A DNA stretch of 13,491 nucleotides from DATKWV01 sp035529405 (lineage in GTDB: Bacteria; Planctomycetota; Phycisphaerae; Sedimentisphaerales; Anaerobacaceae). Of the stretch, positions 7,073 to 13,491 are shown in pieces. Position 1 is the stretch's first letter. Each line of letters opens with the position of its first letter. The stretch spans positions 1-13,491 of the forward strand of contig DATKWV010000140.1 in assembly GCA_035529405.1 (NCBI GenBank), in the 5' to 3' direction. The translations under genes were made by a program, and so were the position numbers. The notes under the pieces were generated by a model that saw only the letters and a list, made by a program, of their open reading frames with translations, did not search any database and was not told where the DNA came from.

Positions 7073-7100
7073 CTCAAACTGACCAAATGGTCAGTTTGAG
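7073..7100. repeat. Perfect 13-bp inverted repeat directly after a stop codon
   Basis: CTCAAACTGACCA (7073-7085) and TGGTCAGTTTGAG (7088-7100) are exact reverse complements around 2 nt. It begins on the base after the TAG of the small plus-strand frame. The stem would be strong, but neither strand has a U-tract after it, so it is not a standard intrinsic terminator. It could protect an mRNA 3' end, act as a factor-assisted terminator, or be an operator or a mobile-element end. Confidence 0.75.
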
Positions 7101-7221
7101 AATGCAAAAAGCAAAGTGCAAAAATCAAAACTGCGGAACCCGCCTGCGGCGGATGGTAACTTTATATCAAGATAGGCCTGATTTTCTGGTTCAGGCCGCC
7201 GTGAAAGCGAGCTAAAAGATT
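7101..7221. repeat. A-rich TGCAAAA-type repeats and two GC hairpins
   Basis: Between 7101 and 7135 the sequence cycles through variants of (T/A)GCAAAA. After this, CCGCC-TGC-GGCGG (7140-7152) forms a 5-bp hairpin and GGCCTGA…TCAGGCC (7175-7181 / 7191-7197) a 7-bp perfect stem with a 9-nt loop. No gene is visible. Such clusters resemble interspersed intergenic repeats; neither hairpin is followed by a U-tract. Confidence 0.5.
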
Positions 7222-7249
7222 TTGACAGCAATAGTTACTGTGGTATAAT
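7222..7249 (+). promoter_or_regulatory. Consensus sigma70 promoter for TPR lipoprotein (and probably lspA)
   Basis: TTGACA at 7222-7227 and TATAAT at 7244-7249, both perfect consensus hexamers, with a 16-nt spacer (1 nt short of optimum). Transcription would start near 7256, about 54 nt before the ATG at 7310. This is the best promoter match in the window. Confidence 0.82.
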
Positions 7250-7309
7250 TACCGCCGGCCTGAAAGTCGGGTGTAATCGCGTTATCGTTGGCCGGAAAGG
7301 GACAAGTTT

Positions 7310-8299
7310 ATGGTTAACCGTATGAAAGTATGTGTCATAACTTTTGTAATTGCGGCCTGCCTCCTGGTGCCGTTTTTCGGCGGCTGTGCGGCACGGCAGC
7401 GGGCGGTCAGCTTATATGTGGACGCGGTGATGCTCAACGAGCAAAAGCAGTATGACCAGGCGGTGGAAAAGCTCAATGCGGCGGTGGAGCTTAACAAGGA
7501 TTTTACGCTCAGTTATTCGCTGCTGGGTGAAATTTACCGCCAGATGCAGCAGTATGAAAAAAGCGCAGATGCTTACGAAGCTGCAACGGTGCTTAATCCC
7601 TGGTCGTTCGAAGACTACTTCAATCTCGGGGGGGTGCGCCAGGTAATGAAAAAATTCGTCCTCGCGGTCAAGGCGTATGTAAAGGCCTGTGAGCTTAGAC
7701 CCGACCACCTCCAGGCACATATCAATACCGCGCAATGTTACTATGAACTCAGGGATTATAACAGGGCTTTGATGTACTGCGAACAGGCAGAGCGAATAAA
7801 CCCTAACCAAAGCAGGGTACAGGACCTTGCCGGCGAGATTTACGAACAGCAGAAGAACTATGAGATGGCCATTCGCTCGTATAAACGTTCTCTGGAGGTG
7901 GACAGTAACAATCCCGATGTTATGGTTTCTCTTGCAGTTGCTTATTTAAAGACAAACCGAAACGAGCCTGCAAAGGAATTGCTGGTTTCGGCGCTGGAAA
8001 TTCAACCCCGTAACAGCACGGCCTACCAGTACCTCGGATATTGTTACCTGCGGCTTGAGAATGTCGAAAAGGCCATAGACAGTTACAGCAGGTCTATCGA
8101 GATAGACGACAGGGACTGGGAGGCACACAGAGGTCTGGGGGTGGCTTATATACTGAAGGCTATTAACAGCAAGGACCAGGCCGAGAAGACACAGCTCAGG
8201 GAACGCGCTCTCAAACAGTGGCAGGTGTCTTTGGACATAAAACCTGACCAGCCCCGTCGCGAAAGGCTGCTTAAACTGATTGAAAAGTATTCAGGTTAA
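7310..8299 (+). CDS. TPR-repeat lipoprotein
   Basis: 329 residues. A lipoprotein signal peptide covers residues 1-25, with positive charges early, a hydrophobic core, and lipobox F-G-G-C placing the modified cysteine at 26. The mature protein is almost entirely tetratricopeptide repeats, about eight from residue 31, with the typical pattern of small and aromatic residues (LGEIYRQMQQYEKSADAYEAA, LAGEIYEQQKNYEMAIRSYK, YLGYCYLRLENVEKAIDSYS, HRGLGVAYILKA). The last repeat has a charged insertion around 'NSKDQAEKTQ'. TPR proteins are protein-binding scaffolds; this one should be membrane-anchored at the envelope, perhaps for assembly of a secretion or surface complex, but the partner is unknown. 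The start at 7310 is chosen because AGGGA lies 7 nt upstream; ATG 7322 is too far from it. lspA follows 24 nt later. Confidence 0.9.
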   Translation: MVNRMKVCVITFVIAACLLVPFFGGCAARQRAVSLYVDAVMLNEQKQYDQAVEKLNAAVELNKDFTLSYSLLGEIYRQMQQYEKSADAYEAATVLNPWSFEDYFNLGGVRQVMKKFVLAVKAYVKACELRPDHLQAHINTAQCYYELRDYNRALMYCEQAERINPNQSRVQDLAGEIYEQQKNYEMAIRSYKRSLEVDSNNPDVMVSLAVAYLKTNRNEPAKELLVSALEIQPRNSTAYQYLGYCYLRLENVEKAIDSYSRSIEIDDRDWEAHRGLGVAYILKAINSKDQAEKTQLRERALKQWQVSLDIKPDQPRRERLLKLIEKYSG

Positions 8300-8323
8300 G
8301 GTACACTTCAGCGGCAATACACT

Positions 8324-8920
8324 TTGATTATGGTTTTTACAAATAAAGGACAAGACCCTGCCCGACCCTGCCGGTGTCGGGTTTTTGTGTCCCTTGCCAA
8401 AAGGGCGGTCTCGGCGAATCTGTTTTGTCACAAAAGCCGGCGACAGGCTCTTGCGGCTGTAGTTATTTTCCTTATTGTTTGGGCGGCAGGCTTATGGCTG
8501 GATTTGTGGACCAAGAAAGCTGCGTTCGAGCATCTCCGGGATAAGGGCAGAATCACGGTCGTGGATGGTTTTGTGCAGTTCGTTGCCGTGGAGAATCCCG
8601 GGGCGGCTTTCGGAATGGCGTGCGGGCAGCGATACCTTTTAATAATAACCTCTGTTGTGGCATTAATCATCATTGTGGGGGTATTTCTTTTCGGCCAAAA
8701 CGATAAAAAGGTTTTCTATGTCGTTCTTGGTCTGTTGGCAGGGGGTGTCTGCGGTAATCTTTACGACAGAGTCTTTAATAACGGCCTTGTGCGTGATTTT
8801 ATCGATGTTTATTATCGACAGTACCACTGGCCGGCTTTTAACATAGCCGACAGCATTCTTTGTATTGGGGTGGCAGGGTTGATTATTTTAAGCTTTCAGA
8901 CATCCCGACAACGTCATTAG
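8324..8920 (+). CDS. lspA: Lipoprotein signal peptidase (signal peptidase II)
   Basis: LspA is the inner-membrane aspartyl protease that cleaves prolipoproteins before the lipid-modified cysteine. Numbered from TTG 8324 (198 residues), the family motifs are all present: LDLWTKK (D60), ENPGAAFG (90-97), GGVCGNLYDR (140-149), RDFID (D158) and PAFNIADS (D176). D158 and D176 are the expected catalytic pair. Four hydrophobic helices are at about 43-60, 103-124, 129-145 and 174-191. The first 30 or so residues before the first helix are long, cysteine- and arginine-rich, and contain the terminator-like hairpin. LspA proteins are typically about 160-180 residues, so GTG 8387 (177 residues) may be the real start. 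No candidate has a clear Shine-Dalgarno. It follows a lipoprotein gene, one of its probable substrates. Confidence 0.94.
   Translation: MIMVFTNKGQDPARPCRCRVFVSLAKRAVSANLFCHKSRRQALAAVVIFLIVWAAGLWLDLWTKKAAFEHLRDKGRITVVDGFVQFVAVENPGAAFGMACGQRYLLIITSVVALIIIVGVFLFGQNDKKVFYVVLGLLAGGVCGNLYDRVFNNGLVRDFIDVYYRQYHWPAFNIADSILCIGVAGLIILSFQTSRQRH
8361..8386 (+). terminator. Terminator-like hairpin in the 5' part of the lspA frame
   Basis: CCCGAC (8361-8366) and GTCGGG (8376-8381) pair perfectly around a 9-nt loop and are followed by TTTTT (8382-8386). The shape is that of a short intrinsic terminator. It lies 60 nt after the TPR gene stop, but inside the longest lspA open frame. Either the true lspA start is downstream (for example GTG 8387) or this is an attenuator or a chance structure. 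Confidence 0.45.
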
Positions 8921-8925
8921 TGACG
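8912..8925. other. Small hairpin over the lspA stop codon
   Basis: CGTCA (8912-8916) and TGACG (8921-8925) pair around TTAG, with the lspA TAG stop in the loop. It lies between the convergent ends of lspA and the DUF151 gene (19 nt apart). A GC-rich stretch and then TTATTTTA follow on the plus strand, so termination activity is uncertain. Confidence 0.25.
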
Positions 8926-8939
8926 GCGGCGGGGTTATT

Positions 8940-9335
8940 TTACTGCGATGCTTTTTCAAAGACATGGTCAGAGACGTAAATAGCGGTGTTTGACTTTACA
9001 GAAAGGGCGATCGCATCGGAAGGGCGGCAGTCGATTTTGACCGTTCGGCTGTTCATGCTCAGGTGCAGCGTTGCGTAAAACGTGTGAGATTTCAGGTCGT
9101 TTATGACGATTTTTTTTATTTTGGCTCCGAGACTTTCAATTACCCTGTCCAGCAGGTCGTGCGTCATCGGCCGGGGCGCCTTTATGCCTTTTAGTCTGCG
9201 GTCAATGGCGAAAACCTCCATTGTACCGATTATTATCGGGAAGCTGCGCTGACCATTGCGCTCCTTGAGCACGATTATCTGCTGGTCACTGGCTTCGTTA
9301 ATTATTATTCGCGACAGTTCAGCTTCTACGTCCAT
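8940..9335 (-). CDS. DUF151 / bifunctional nuclease (BFN) domain protein
   Basis: 131 residues, essentially one BFN (DUF151) domain. The recognisable stretch is 'VKIDCRPSDAIALSVKSN' (99-116), with upstream family features 'RSFPIIIGTMEVFAID' (30-45) and 'MTHDLLDRVIESLGA' (57-71). Related plant and bacterial BFN proteins have been reported to have nuclease activity, but many members are uncharacterised, so the biochemical role here is not certain. It should be cytoplasmic. The ATG at 9335 lies 14 nt after the valS stop, with GGTG as a weak Shine-Dalgarno, so the two genes are probably cotranscribed. It converges with lspA. Confidence 0.9.
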   Translation of the reverse strand: MDVEAELSRIIINEASDQQIIVLKERNGQRSFPIIIGTMEVFAIDRRLKGIKAPRPMTHDLLDRVIESLGAKIKKIVINDLKSHTFYATLHLSMNSRTVKIDCRPSDAIALSVKSNTAIYVSDHVFEKASQ

Positions 9336-9349
9336 TTTTGCACCAACGG

Positions 9350-12232
9350 CTAACGAGTGTTCAAGTCCTCCAGGTGTTTTTCGATTGTCTTTAATTGTTC
9401 CGACAGTTCAGCCAGCTTTTGGCGGGCCTGCTGGACCACATTCGGCTTTGCTTTTGCAAGAAAATCCTGGTTGCTTAACCTGGTCTGAACGGCCTGTTTT
9501 GCTTTTTCTGTCTGCTGCTTTTGCTTTTCAAGCCGCAGCCGCTCTGCTGCCGGGTCAATGAGACCGTGTACGTAAATTTCAGTTCCATCGGCTATTATCA
9601 CCACAGCGGCATTGGCGGGTTTTACGGTGTCGGTTGCGCTTTCGAAATCCTTCACGCCCGCCAGCTGTTCTATAAGGTCCGAATTTTGGTTCAAAATGTC
9701 AACAGTTTCCTGTAAAGATTTTGCACCGGCGCGCAAAATTTTACTTTGCGGCGCATCATATTTGCTTTTTATATCTCGTATGGCCCTGATAGTGTCCTGG
9801 ATGACGGCAACGTGCTTTTCGGCGTTTTTATCGATTAAAAAATCGATTTTTTCCGGCCAGCGGCCTGTTACAAGCGCGCTGCTTTGCTCGGCCGGCACCA
9901 GGTTATTAAGGGCCCTGACCTTTATTATTTCATTAAGCTTTTGGAATAGCCCTTCTGTAATAAAAGGTATAAACGGGTGCAGCAGCCGCAATGTCTGGTC
10001 CAGCACGAAGGCCAGAATATTCTGAGTAATCGGTTTCTGTTGGTTATCGCGCAGGGTCGCTTTGGCCCACTCCAGATACCAGTCACAGAAATCGTTCCAG
10101 AAAAACCTGTAAAGCTCGGTCAGGGGTTCGCTGTACCTGAACTGGTCGAGCTGCTGCGTGACATAAGCGATGGTTTCAGCCAGTCGTGATAAAATCCACC
10201 TGTCGGTAAGGGTGATTTTTTTGCTGTCAAATTTCTGCGGCTCGATGCCTTCGAGGTTTGTCAGCACAAAACGTGAAGCGTTCCACAGCTTATTACAGAA
10301 GTTCCGGCCGACGTCAAATTTCGGCGATGTGTTTTCTATTCGCCCGTCAGGCAGTTTCATTTGTACGACGGGCATACGAATATCCTGGGTCTCTGTAGTC
10401 ATATTGGCCAGCGTAAACCTCATTGCGTCTGCGCCGTGGCTGTTAATGGCGACCAGCGGGTCGATGCCGTTACCCAGGCTCTTGGACATTTTACGTCCTT
10501 CGCCGTCCTGTATCATTGCGTGGATGAAGACCTCGCTGAACGGAATATCGCCGGCGCAGTACTGTCCCATCATTACCATTCTCGATACCCAGAGCGTGAT
10601 AATTTCCCTGGCAGTGCAGAGCACGTTACCCGGGTAAAACTCTTTTAGCTCAGGGCTATCATCCGGCCAGCCGAGCGTGCTGAACGGCCACAGGGCCGAA
10701 CTGAACCAGGTATCCAGAACATCAGGGTCCTGAACCAAATCGTTGCAGCCGCATTTCTTGCAGCTTGCCGGGTCCTCAATACCGCTGTTGGTTTGACTGC
10801 ATTTTTGACAATACCATATAGGTATTCGGTGTCCCCACCAGAGCTGCCTGCTGATAGGCCAGTCTCGCAGGTTTTCCAGCCAGCTTTTGTAGGTGTTGGC
10901 ATATCGTTCGGGGATAAACTTCAGCCTGCCGTCAAGCAGTGGTTTCAGTGCCAGGCCCGCTAAAGAATTTACCGGTACATCGGTTCCTTCGAGCAGGTCT
11001 TCTCCGAATCTGTCCCTGAGATGTTCGATGGGTTTTTTCACTGCTATATACCACTGGTCGGACAAATAAGGCTCAATGGGCACGTGGCTGCGGTAACTGT
11101 GTCCGACTTCGTGGGCGTATTCCCGGACATCGGCAAGCAGATTCTCCTGGCGGAACCATTCAACCACGGCCTCGCGGGCCTCGAAACGGTCCATACCAAG
11201 TAAGGACTGGGCTTCCGGCGAGTCGGCATCGGACCAGCCGTGTTGATTGCTGATTGAACCGTCCGGCGCAAGTATGTTTATTACCGGCAGGTCGTGACGC
11301 AGCCCAATTTCCCAGTCGTCCGGGTCGTGTGCGGGCGTGACCTTCAGAAAGCCGGTGGAAAACTTCGCCTTTTCATCGTTACTTTCAGGGTCGGGCAAAA
11401 CAACGTGCTGGTCCGCTATGATTGGGATAGTCCGGCCGACGATGGGCAGGCGGACGTTCTTGCCGACAAGGTATTTGGCGCGTTTGTCAGCAGGGTTCAT
11501 TGCCACAGCGGTATCGCCGAGCATGGTTTCCGGCCTTGTGGTGGCTACGGTGACGTAATCGACTTTATTGCCGGCAATATCGACAGGCTCGCCAAGCGGA
11601 TACCGCAGATACCAGAAGTGTCCCTTGACCGGATGGTGTTCGACTTCGTCATCTGCCAGGACGGTCTGTGTGACGGGGTCCCAGTTGACAAGTCTTTTGC
11701 CCCTATAGATAAGGCCGTCGGCAAACAGTTTGAAAAAGGCGCTTCGCACGGCCTTTGCACATATATCGTCCATTGTAAAGCGGGTCCGCTGCCAGTCACA
11801 GGAGCAGCCCATTGCCTTTAATTGTTCGATGATTTTGGCCTCGTACTGGTCTTTCCAGGCCTGAACTTTGGCAACGAATTGCTCACGTGTGAAATGCTTG
11901 CGTGACTTGTTTTCCTCCGAAAGCAGACGTTTCTCAACCACTGTCTGGGTTGCAATGCCCGCATGGTCGGTACCCGGCATCCAGAGGGTGTTGTAATTCT
12001 GCATCCTGCGGAACCGGATAAGTATGTCCTGCAGGGTGTTATTCAGCGCATGTCCCAGGTGCAGCGGTGCCGTAACATTAGGCGGCGGGATGACAATTAC
12101 ATAAGGTTTTCGGCCTGCGGTGCCGGTTTTCGGGGGTGCATAGGCGTGAAAATAATCGCCCGAAAGCCAGATTTGGTTTATCTGCTGCTCTATTTTTTTC
12201 GGCTGATAGACCTTCGAAAGCTGCTTTGTCAT
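9350..12232 (-). CDS. valS: Valyl-tRNA synthetase
   Basis: 960 residues, a class I aminoacyl-tRNA synthetase charging tRNA-Val in the cytoplasm. The order is typical: PPPNVTAPLHLGHAL with HLGH at 58-61, GTDHAGIATQ at 87-96 (characteristic of ValRS), the editing domain in the region of about 220-380 with 'TTRPETMLGDTAVAMNP', then 'WWGHRIPIWYC', 'DVLDTWFSSALWPFS', and KMSKS at 581-585. The anticodon-binding domain follows, and residues 893-960 form the charged C-terminal coiled coil of bacterial ValRS. Between the catalytic halves are two CxxC knuckles (C475/C478 and C491/C494, plus C496), a likely zinc site absent from some ValRS proteins. AAAGG lies 6 nt before the ATG, and a strong promoter lies at 12289-12317. 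Confidence 0.98.
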   Translation of the reverse strand: MTKQLSKVYQPKKIEQQINQIWLSGDYFHAYAPPKTGTAGRKPYVIVIPPPNVTAPLHLGHALNNTLQDILIRFRRMQNYNTLWMPGTDHAGIATQTVVEKRLLSEENKSRKHFTREQFVAKVQAWKDQYEAKIIEQLKAMGCSCDWQRTRFTMDDICAKAVRSAFFKLFADGLIYRGKRLVNWDPVTQTVLADDEVEHHPVKGHFWYLRYPLGEPVDIAGNKVDYVTVATTRPETMLGDTAVAMNPADKRAKYLVGKNVRLPIVGRTIPIIADQHVVLPDPESNDEKAKFSTGFLKVTPAHDPDDWEIGLRHDLPVINILAPDGSISNQHGWSDADSPEAQSLLGMDRFEAREAVVEWFRQENLLADVREYAHEVGHSYRSHVPIEPYLSDQWYIAVKKPIEHLRDRFGEDLLEGTDVPVNSLAGLALKPLLDGRLKFIPERYANTYKSWLENLRDWPISRQLWWGHRIPIWYCQKCSQTNSGIEDPASCKKCGCNDLVQDPDVLDTWFSSALWPFSTLGWPDDSPELKEFYPGNVLCTAREIITLWVSRMVMMGQYCAGDIPFSEVFIHAMIQDGEGRKMSKSLGNGIDPLVAINSHGADAMRFTLANMTTETQDIRMPVVQMKLPDGRIENTSPKFDVGRNFCNKLWNASRFVLTNLEGIEPQKFDSKKITLTDRWILSRLAETIAYVTQQLDQFRYSEPLTELYRFFWNDFCDWYLEWAKATLRDNQQKPITQNILAFVLDQTLRLLHPFIPFITEGLFQKLNEIIKVRALNNLVPAEQSSALVTGRWPEKIDFLIDKNAEKHVAVIQDTIRAIRDIKSKYDAPQSKILRAGAKSLQETVDILNQNSDLIEQLAGVKDFESATDTVKPANAAVVIIADGTEIYVHGLIDPAAERLRLEKQKQQTEKAKQAVQTRLSNQDFLAKAKPNVVQQARQKLAELSEQLKTIEKHLEDLNTR

Positions 12233-12288
12233 AACATACCTTTAATAGGTTGAAAGCGGCAATAAAGAAAGCGTTCGTCAACATCTTA

Positions 12289-12317
12289 ATTTTAATAAAC
12301 CACAACAGTAATGTAAA
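12289..12317 (-). promoter_or_regulatory. sigma70-type promoter for valS
   Basis: On the minus strand, TTTACA (12317-12312, 5/6) is separated by 17 nt from TAAAAT (12294-12289, 5/6). Transcription would start around 12282, giving a leader of about 50 nt before the valS ATG. No T-box features were recognised in this short leader. Confidence 0.65.
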
Positions 12318-12345
12318 GCAAACAATCGGCTCGTATTTCTGATGC

Positions 12346-12373
12346 TTGCAGTAACGAGAATCGATACTACAAT
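12346..12373 (+). promoter_or_regulatory. Possible promoter for the GH140-like gene
   Basis: TTGCAG (12346-12351, 3/6) and TACAAT (12368-12373, 5/6) with a 16-nt spacer. It would give a leader of about 77 nt before ATG 12457. The -35 is weak, which would suit a regulated catabolic gene, but the call rests mostly on the -10 element and the divergent gene layout. Confidence 0.35.
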
Positions 12374-12456
12374 ACAGCAGAATGTTACCGATGCGTTACG
12401 AATAAGCGAACGGTTTTCAGCAGTGGCCAAAAAACGTTTTTGTACAGGAGCCTGCC

Positions 12457-13491
12457 ATGAAAACTGATGGATTTATCAGCCGACTGTATATGATTGTAGT
12501 GATGGCTTTGCTTTTGGCTGCCGCTGTGTCGGCATCTGGTATGGCGGGGAAGGTCAAGGAAACGCTTGATTTTGGCGAAAAGTGGCAAACCGACTGGAAG
12601 CTGCGGGTTTCTTCGTGCGGGCGTTTTCTAATCCATTCTGACGGCCGGCCGTTTTTCTATATGGGCGACACGGCCTGGGAGCTGTTTCATCGTCTCGACC
12701 GCCGGCAGGCGGATATGTATTTGAGCAACAGGGCCGCAAAAGGTTTTAATGTGATTCAGGCTGTTGCACTGGCTGAAATCTCCGGCCTGGACACACCCAA
12801 CGCCTGCGGTCATCTGCCCCTGAAAAAAACAAACGGCCGGTGGGACCCGAACCGGCCGGATGTAAAGACAGGCCCTGCGAATGATTACTGGGACCACGTG
12901 GACTGGATAATAAATAAAGCCGCAGAAAAAGGTCTGTATATCGGCCTGCTGCCGACGTGGGGTGATAAGTGGAATCTGAAAAGCTGGGGCAAGGGCCCCG
13001 TGGTTTTCACGCCGGCAAATGCACTGAATTACGGCAAGTGGCTGGGTACACGATATAGAAATCAGCCCAATATCATCTGGATACTCGGAGGCGACCGTAA
13101 TCCCGAAGAGGGCCGGCACTACGAAATCGTACGCCAAATGGCAAAAGGTATACGGGAGGGTGACGGCGGCAAACATTTGATAACCTATCATCCGACCGCA
13201 CCGAAAAGTTCATCGAGCTTTTTTCACCAGGACTGCTGGCTTGACTTTAATATGTTCCAGTCCGGCCACGGTGCAAGAGACCTGCCGAATTACAATATTA
13301 CCACAGCCGACTATAATCTTTCGCCGACAAAGCCTGTCATTGACGGCGAGCCCTGCTATGAGGACCACCCCGTCAACTGGCACCGCAGGGGTCAGACAGG
13401 CTGGTTTAATGATTTTGATGTCCGCCAGGCGGGATACTGGTCGGTTCTGTCGGGTGCCTGCGGCCATACCTACGGCAACAATAATATCTGG
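12457..13491 (+). CDS. Secreted DUF4038 / GH140-type (apiosidase-like) glycoside hydrolase, 3' end outside window
   Basis: 345 codons are open to the window edge with no stop. AGGAG lies 6 nt before the ATG. Residues 1-28 or so are a signal peptide with a hydrophobic core (LYMIVVMALLLAAAVSAS), so the enzyme is exported. The mature part matches the apiosidase-like TIM barrel (DUF4038): 'GRFLIHSDGRPFFYMGDTAW', 'ELFHRLDR', 'KGFNVIQAVAL', 'YWDHVDWIINKAAEKGLYIG', 'WILGGDRNP' (D213), 'FQSGHG' and 'VIDGEPCYED' (E298). By analogy with characterised GH140 enzymes, D213 and E298 are the candidate acid/base and nucleophile. GH140 enzymes remove apiose side-chain sugars from rhamnogalacturonan II in pectin; the exact substrate here is not provable. 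A C-terminal domain probably lies beyond the edge. It is divergent from valS. Confidence 0.88.
   Translation, partial: MKTDGFISRLYMIVVMALLLAAAVSASGMAGKVKETLDFGEKWQTDWKLRVSSCGRFLIHSDGRPFFYMGDTAWELFHRLDRRQADMYLSNRAAKGFNVIQAVALAEISGLDTPNACGHLPLKKTNGRWDPNRPDVKTGPANDYWDHVDWIINKAAEKGLYIGLLPTWGDKWNLKSWGKGPVVFTPANALNYGKWLGTRYRNQPNIIWILGGDRNPEEGRHYEIVRQMAKGIREGDGGKHLITYHPTAPKSSSSFFHQDCWLDFNMFQSGHGARDLPNYNITTADYNLSPTKPVIDGEPCYEDHPVNWHRRGQTGWFNDFDVRQAGYWSVLSGACGHTYGNNNIW

Noticed and set aside
12628..13467. Two minus-strand frames of 187 and 85 codons
   Set aside because: They lie antisense to the well-supported DUF4038 enzyme, which is open to the window edge with clear motifs.

Overview
The window looks like a piece of a bacterial chromosome. 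It mixes core housekeeping genes with one degenerate, A+T-richer interval, and ends in a secreted glycoside hydrolase. Three things hint at a planctomycete-like or related environmental Gram-negative lineage: a long RHS/YD-repeat protein remnant with a 'DPYNHTGYAQVL…IGDD' ending, an outer-envelope type TPR lipoprotein, and a plant-polysaccharide enzyme. That placement is inference and was not tested by phylogeny.

Region by region. (1) 1-4876, minus strand: a tight cluster read in the order gpmI, mutL, btuF-like, btuC-like (the last cut by the window edge). It is driven by a good sigma70-type promoter at 4938-4966. The last three genes are joined by overlapping stop and start codons. Glycolysis, mismatch repair and corrinoid (B12) uptake therefore probably share a transcript. 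(2) 4877-7309: a gene-poor interval. It holds the remnant of an RHS gene, still with a signal-peptide-like start and a boxA-like antitermination motif in its leader; a 13-bp direct repeat; a likely C-terminal gene fragment; an unrecognised 215-residue protein on the minus strand; an unrecognised 113-residue reading frame on the plus strand; and several perfect hairpins. (3) 7222-8920, plus strand: a near-perfect consensus promoter, a TPR-repeat lipoprotein, and lspA, which encodes the signal peptidase that processes lipoproteins. A terminator-like hairpin inside the 5' part of the lspA reading frame makes the lspA start uncertain. (4) 8940-12232, minus strand: valS followed by a small DUF151/bifunctional-nuclease protein, with a strong promoter in front of valS. 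(5) 12457-13491, plus strand: the N-terminal 345 residues of a secreted DUF4038 / GH140-type (apiosidase-like) enzyme running off the window, divergent from valS.

I found no rRNA, tRNA, CRISPR array, complete insertion sequence or recognisable defence system. The strongest leads are the boxA-like RHS leader, the unrecognised proteins of the degenerate interval, and the operon architecture.
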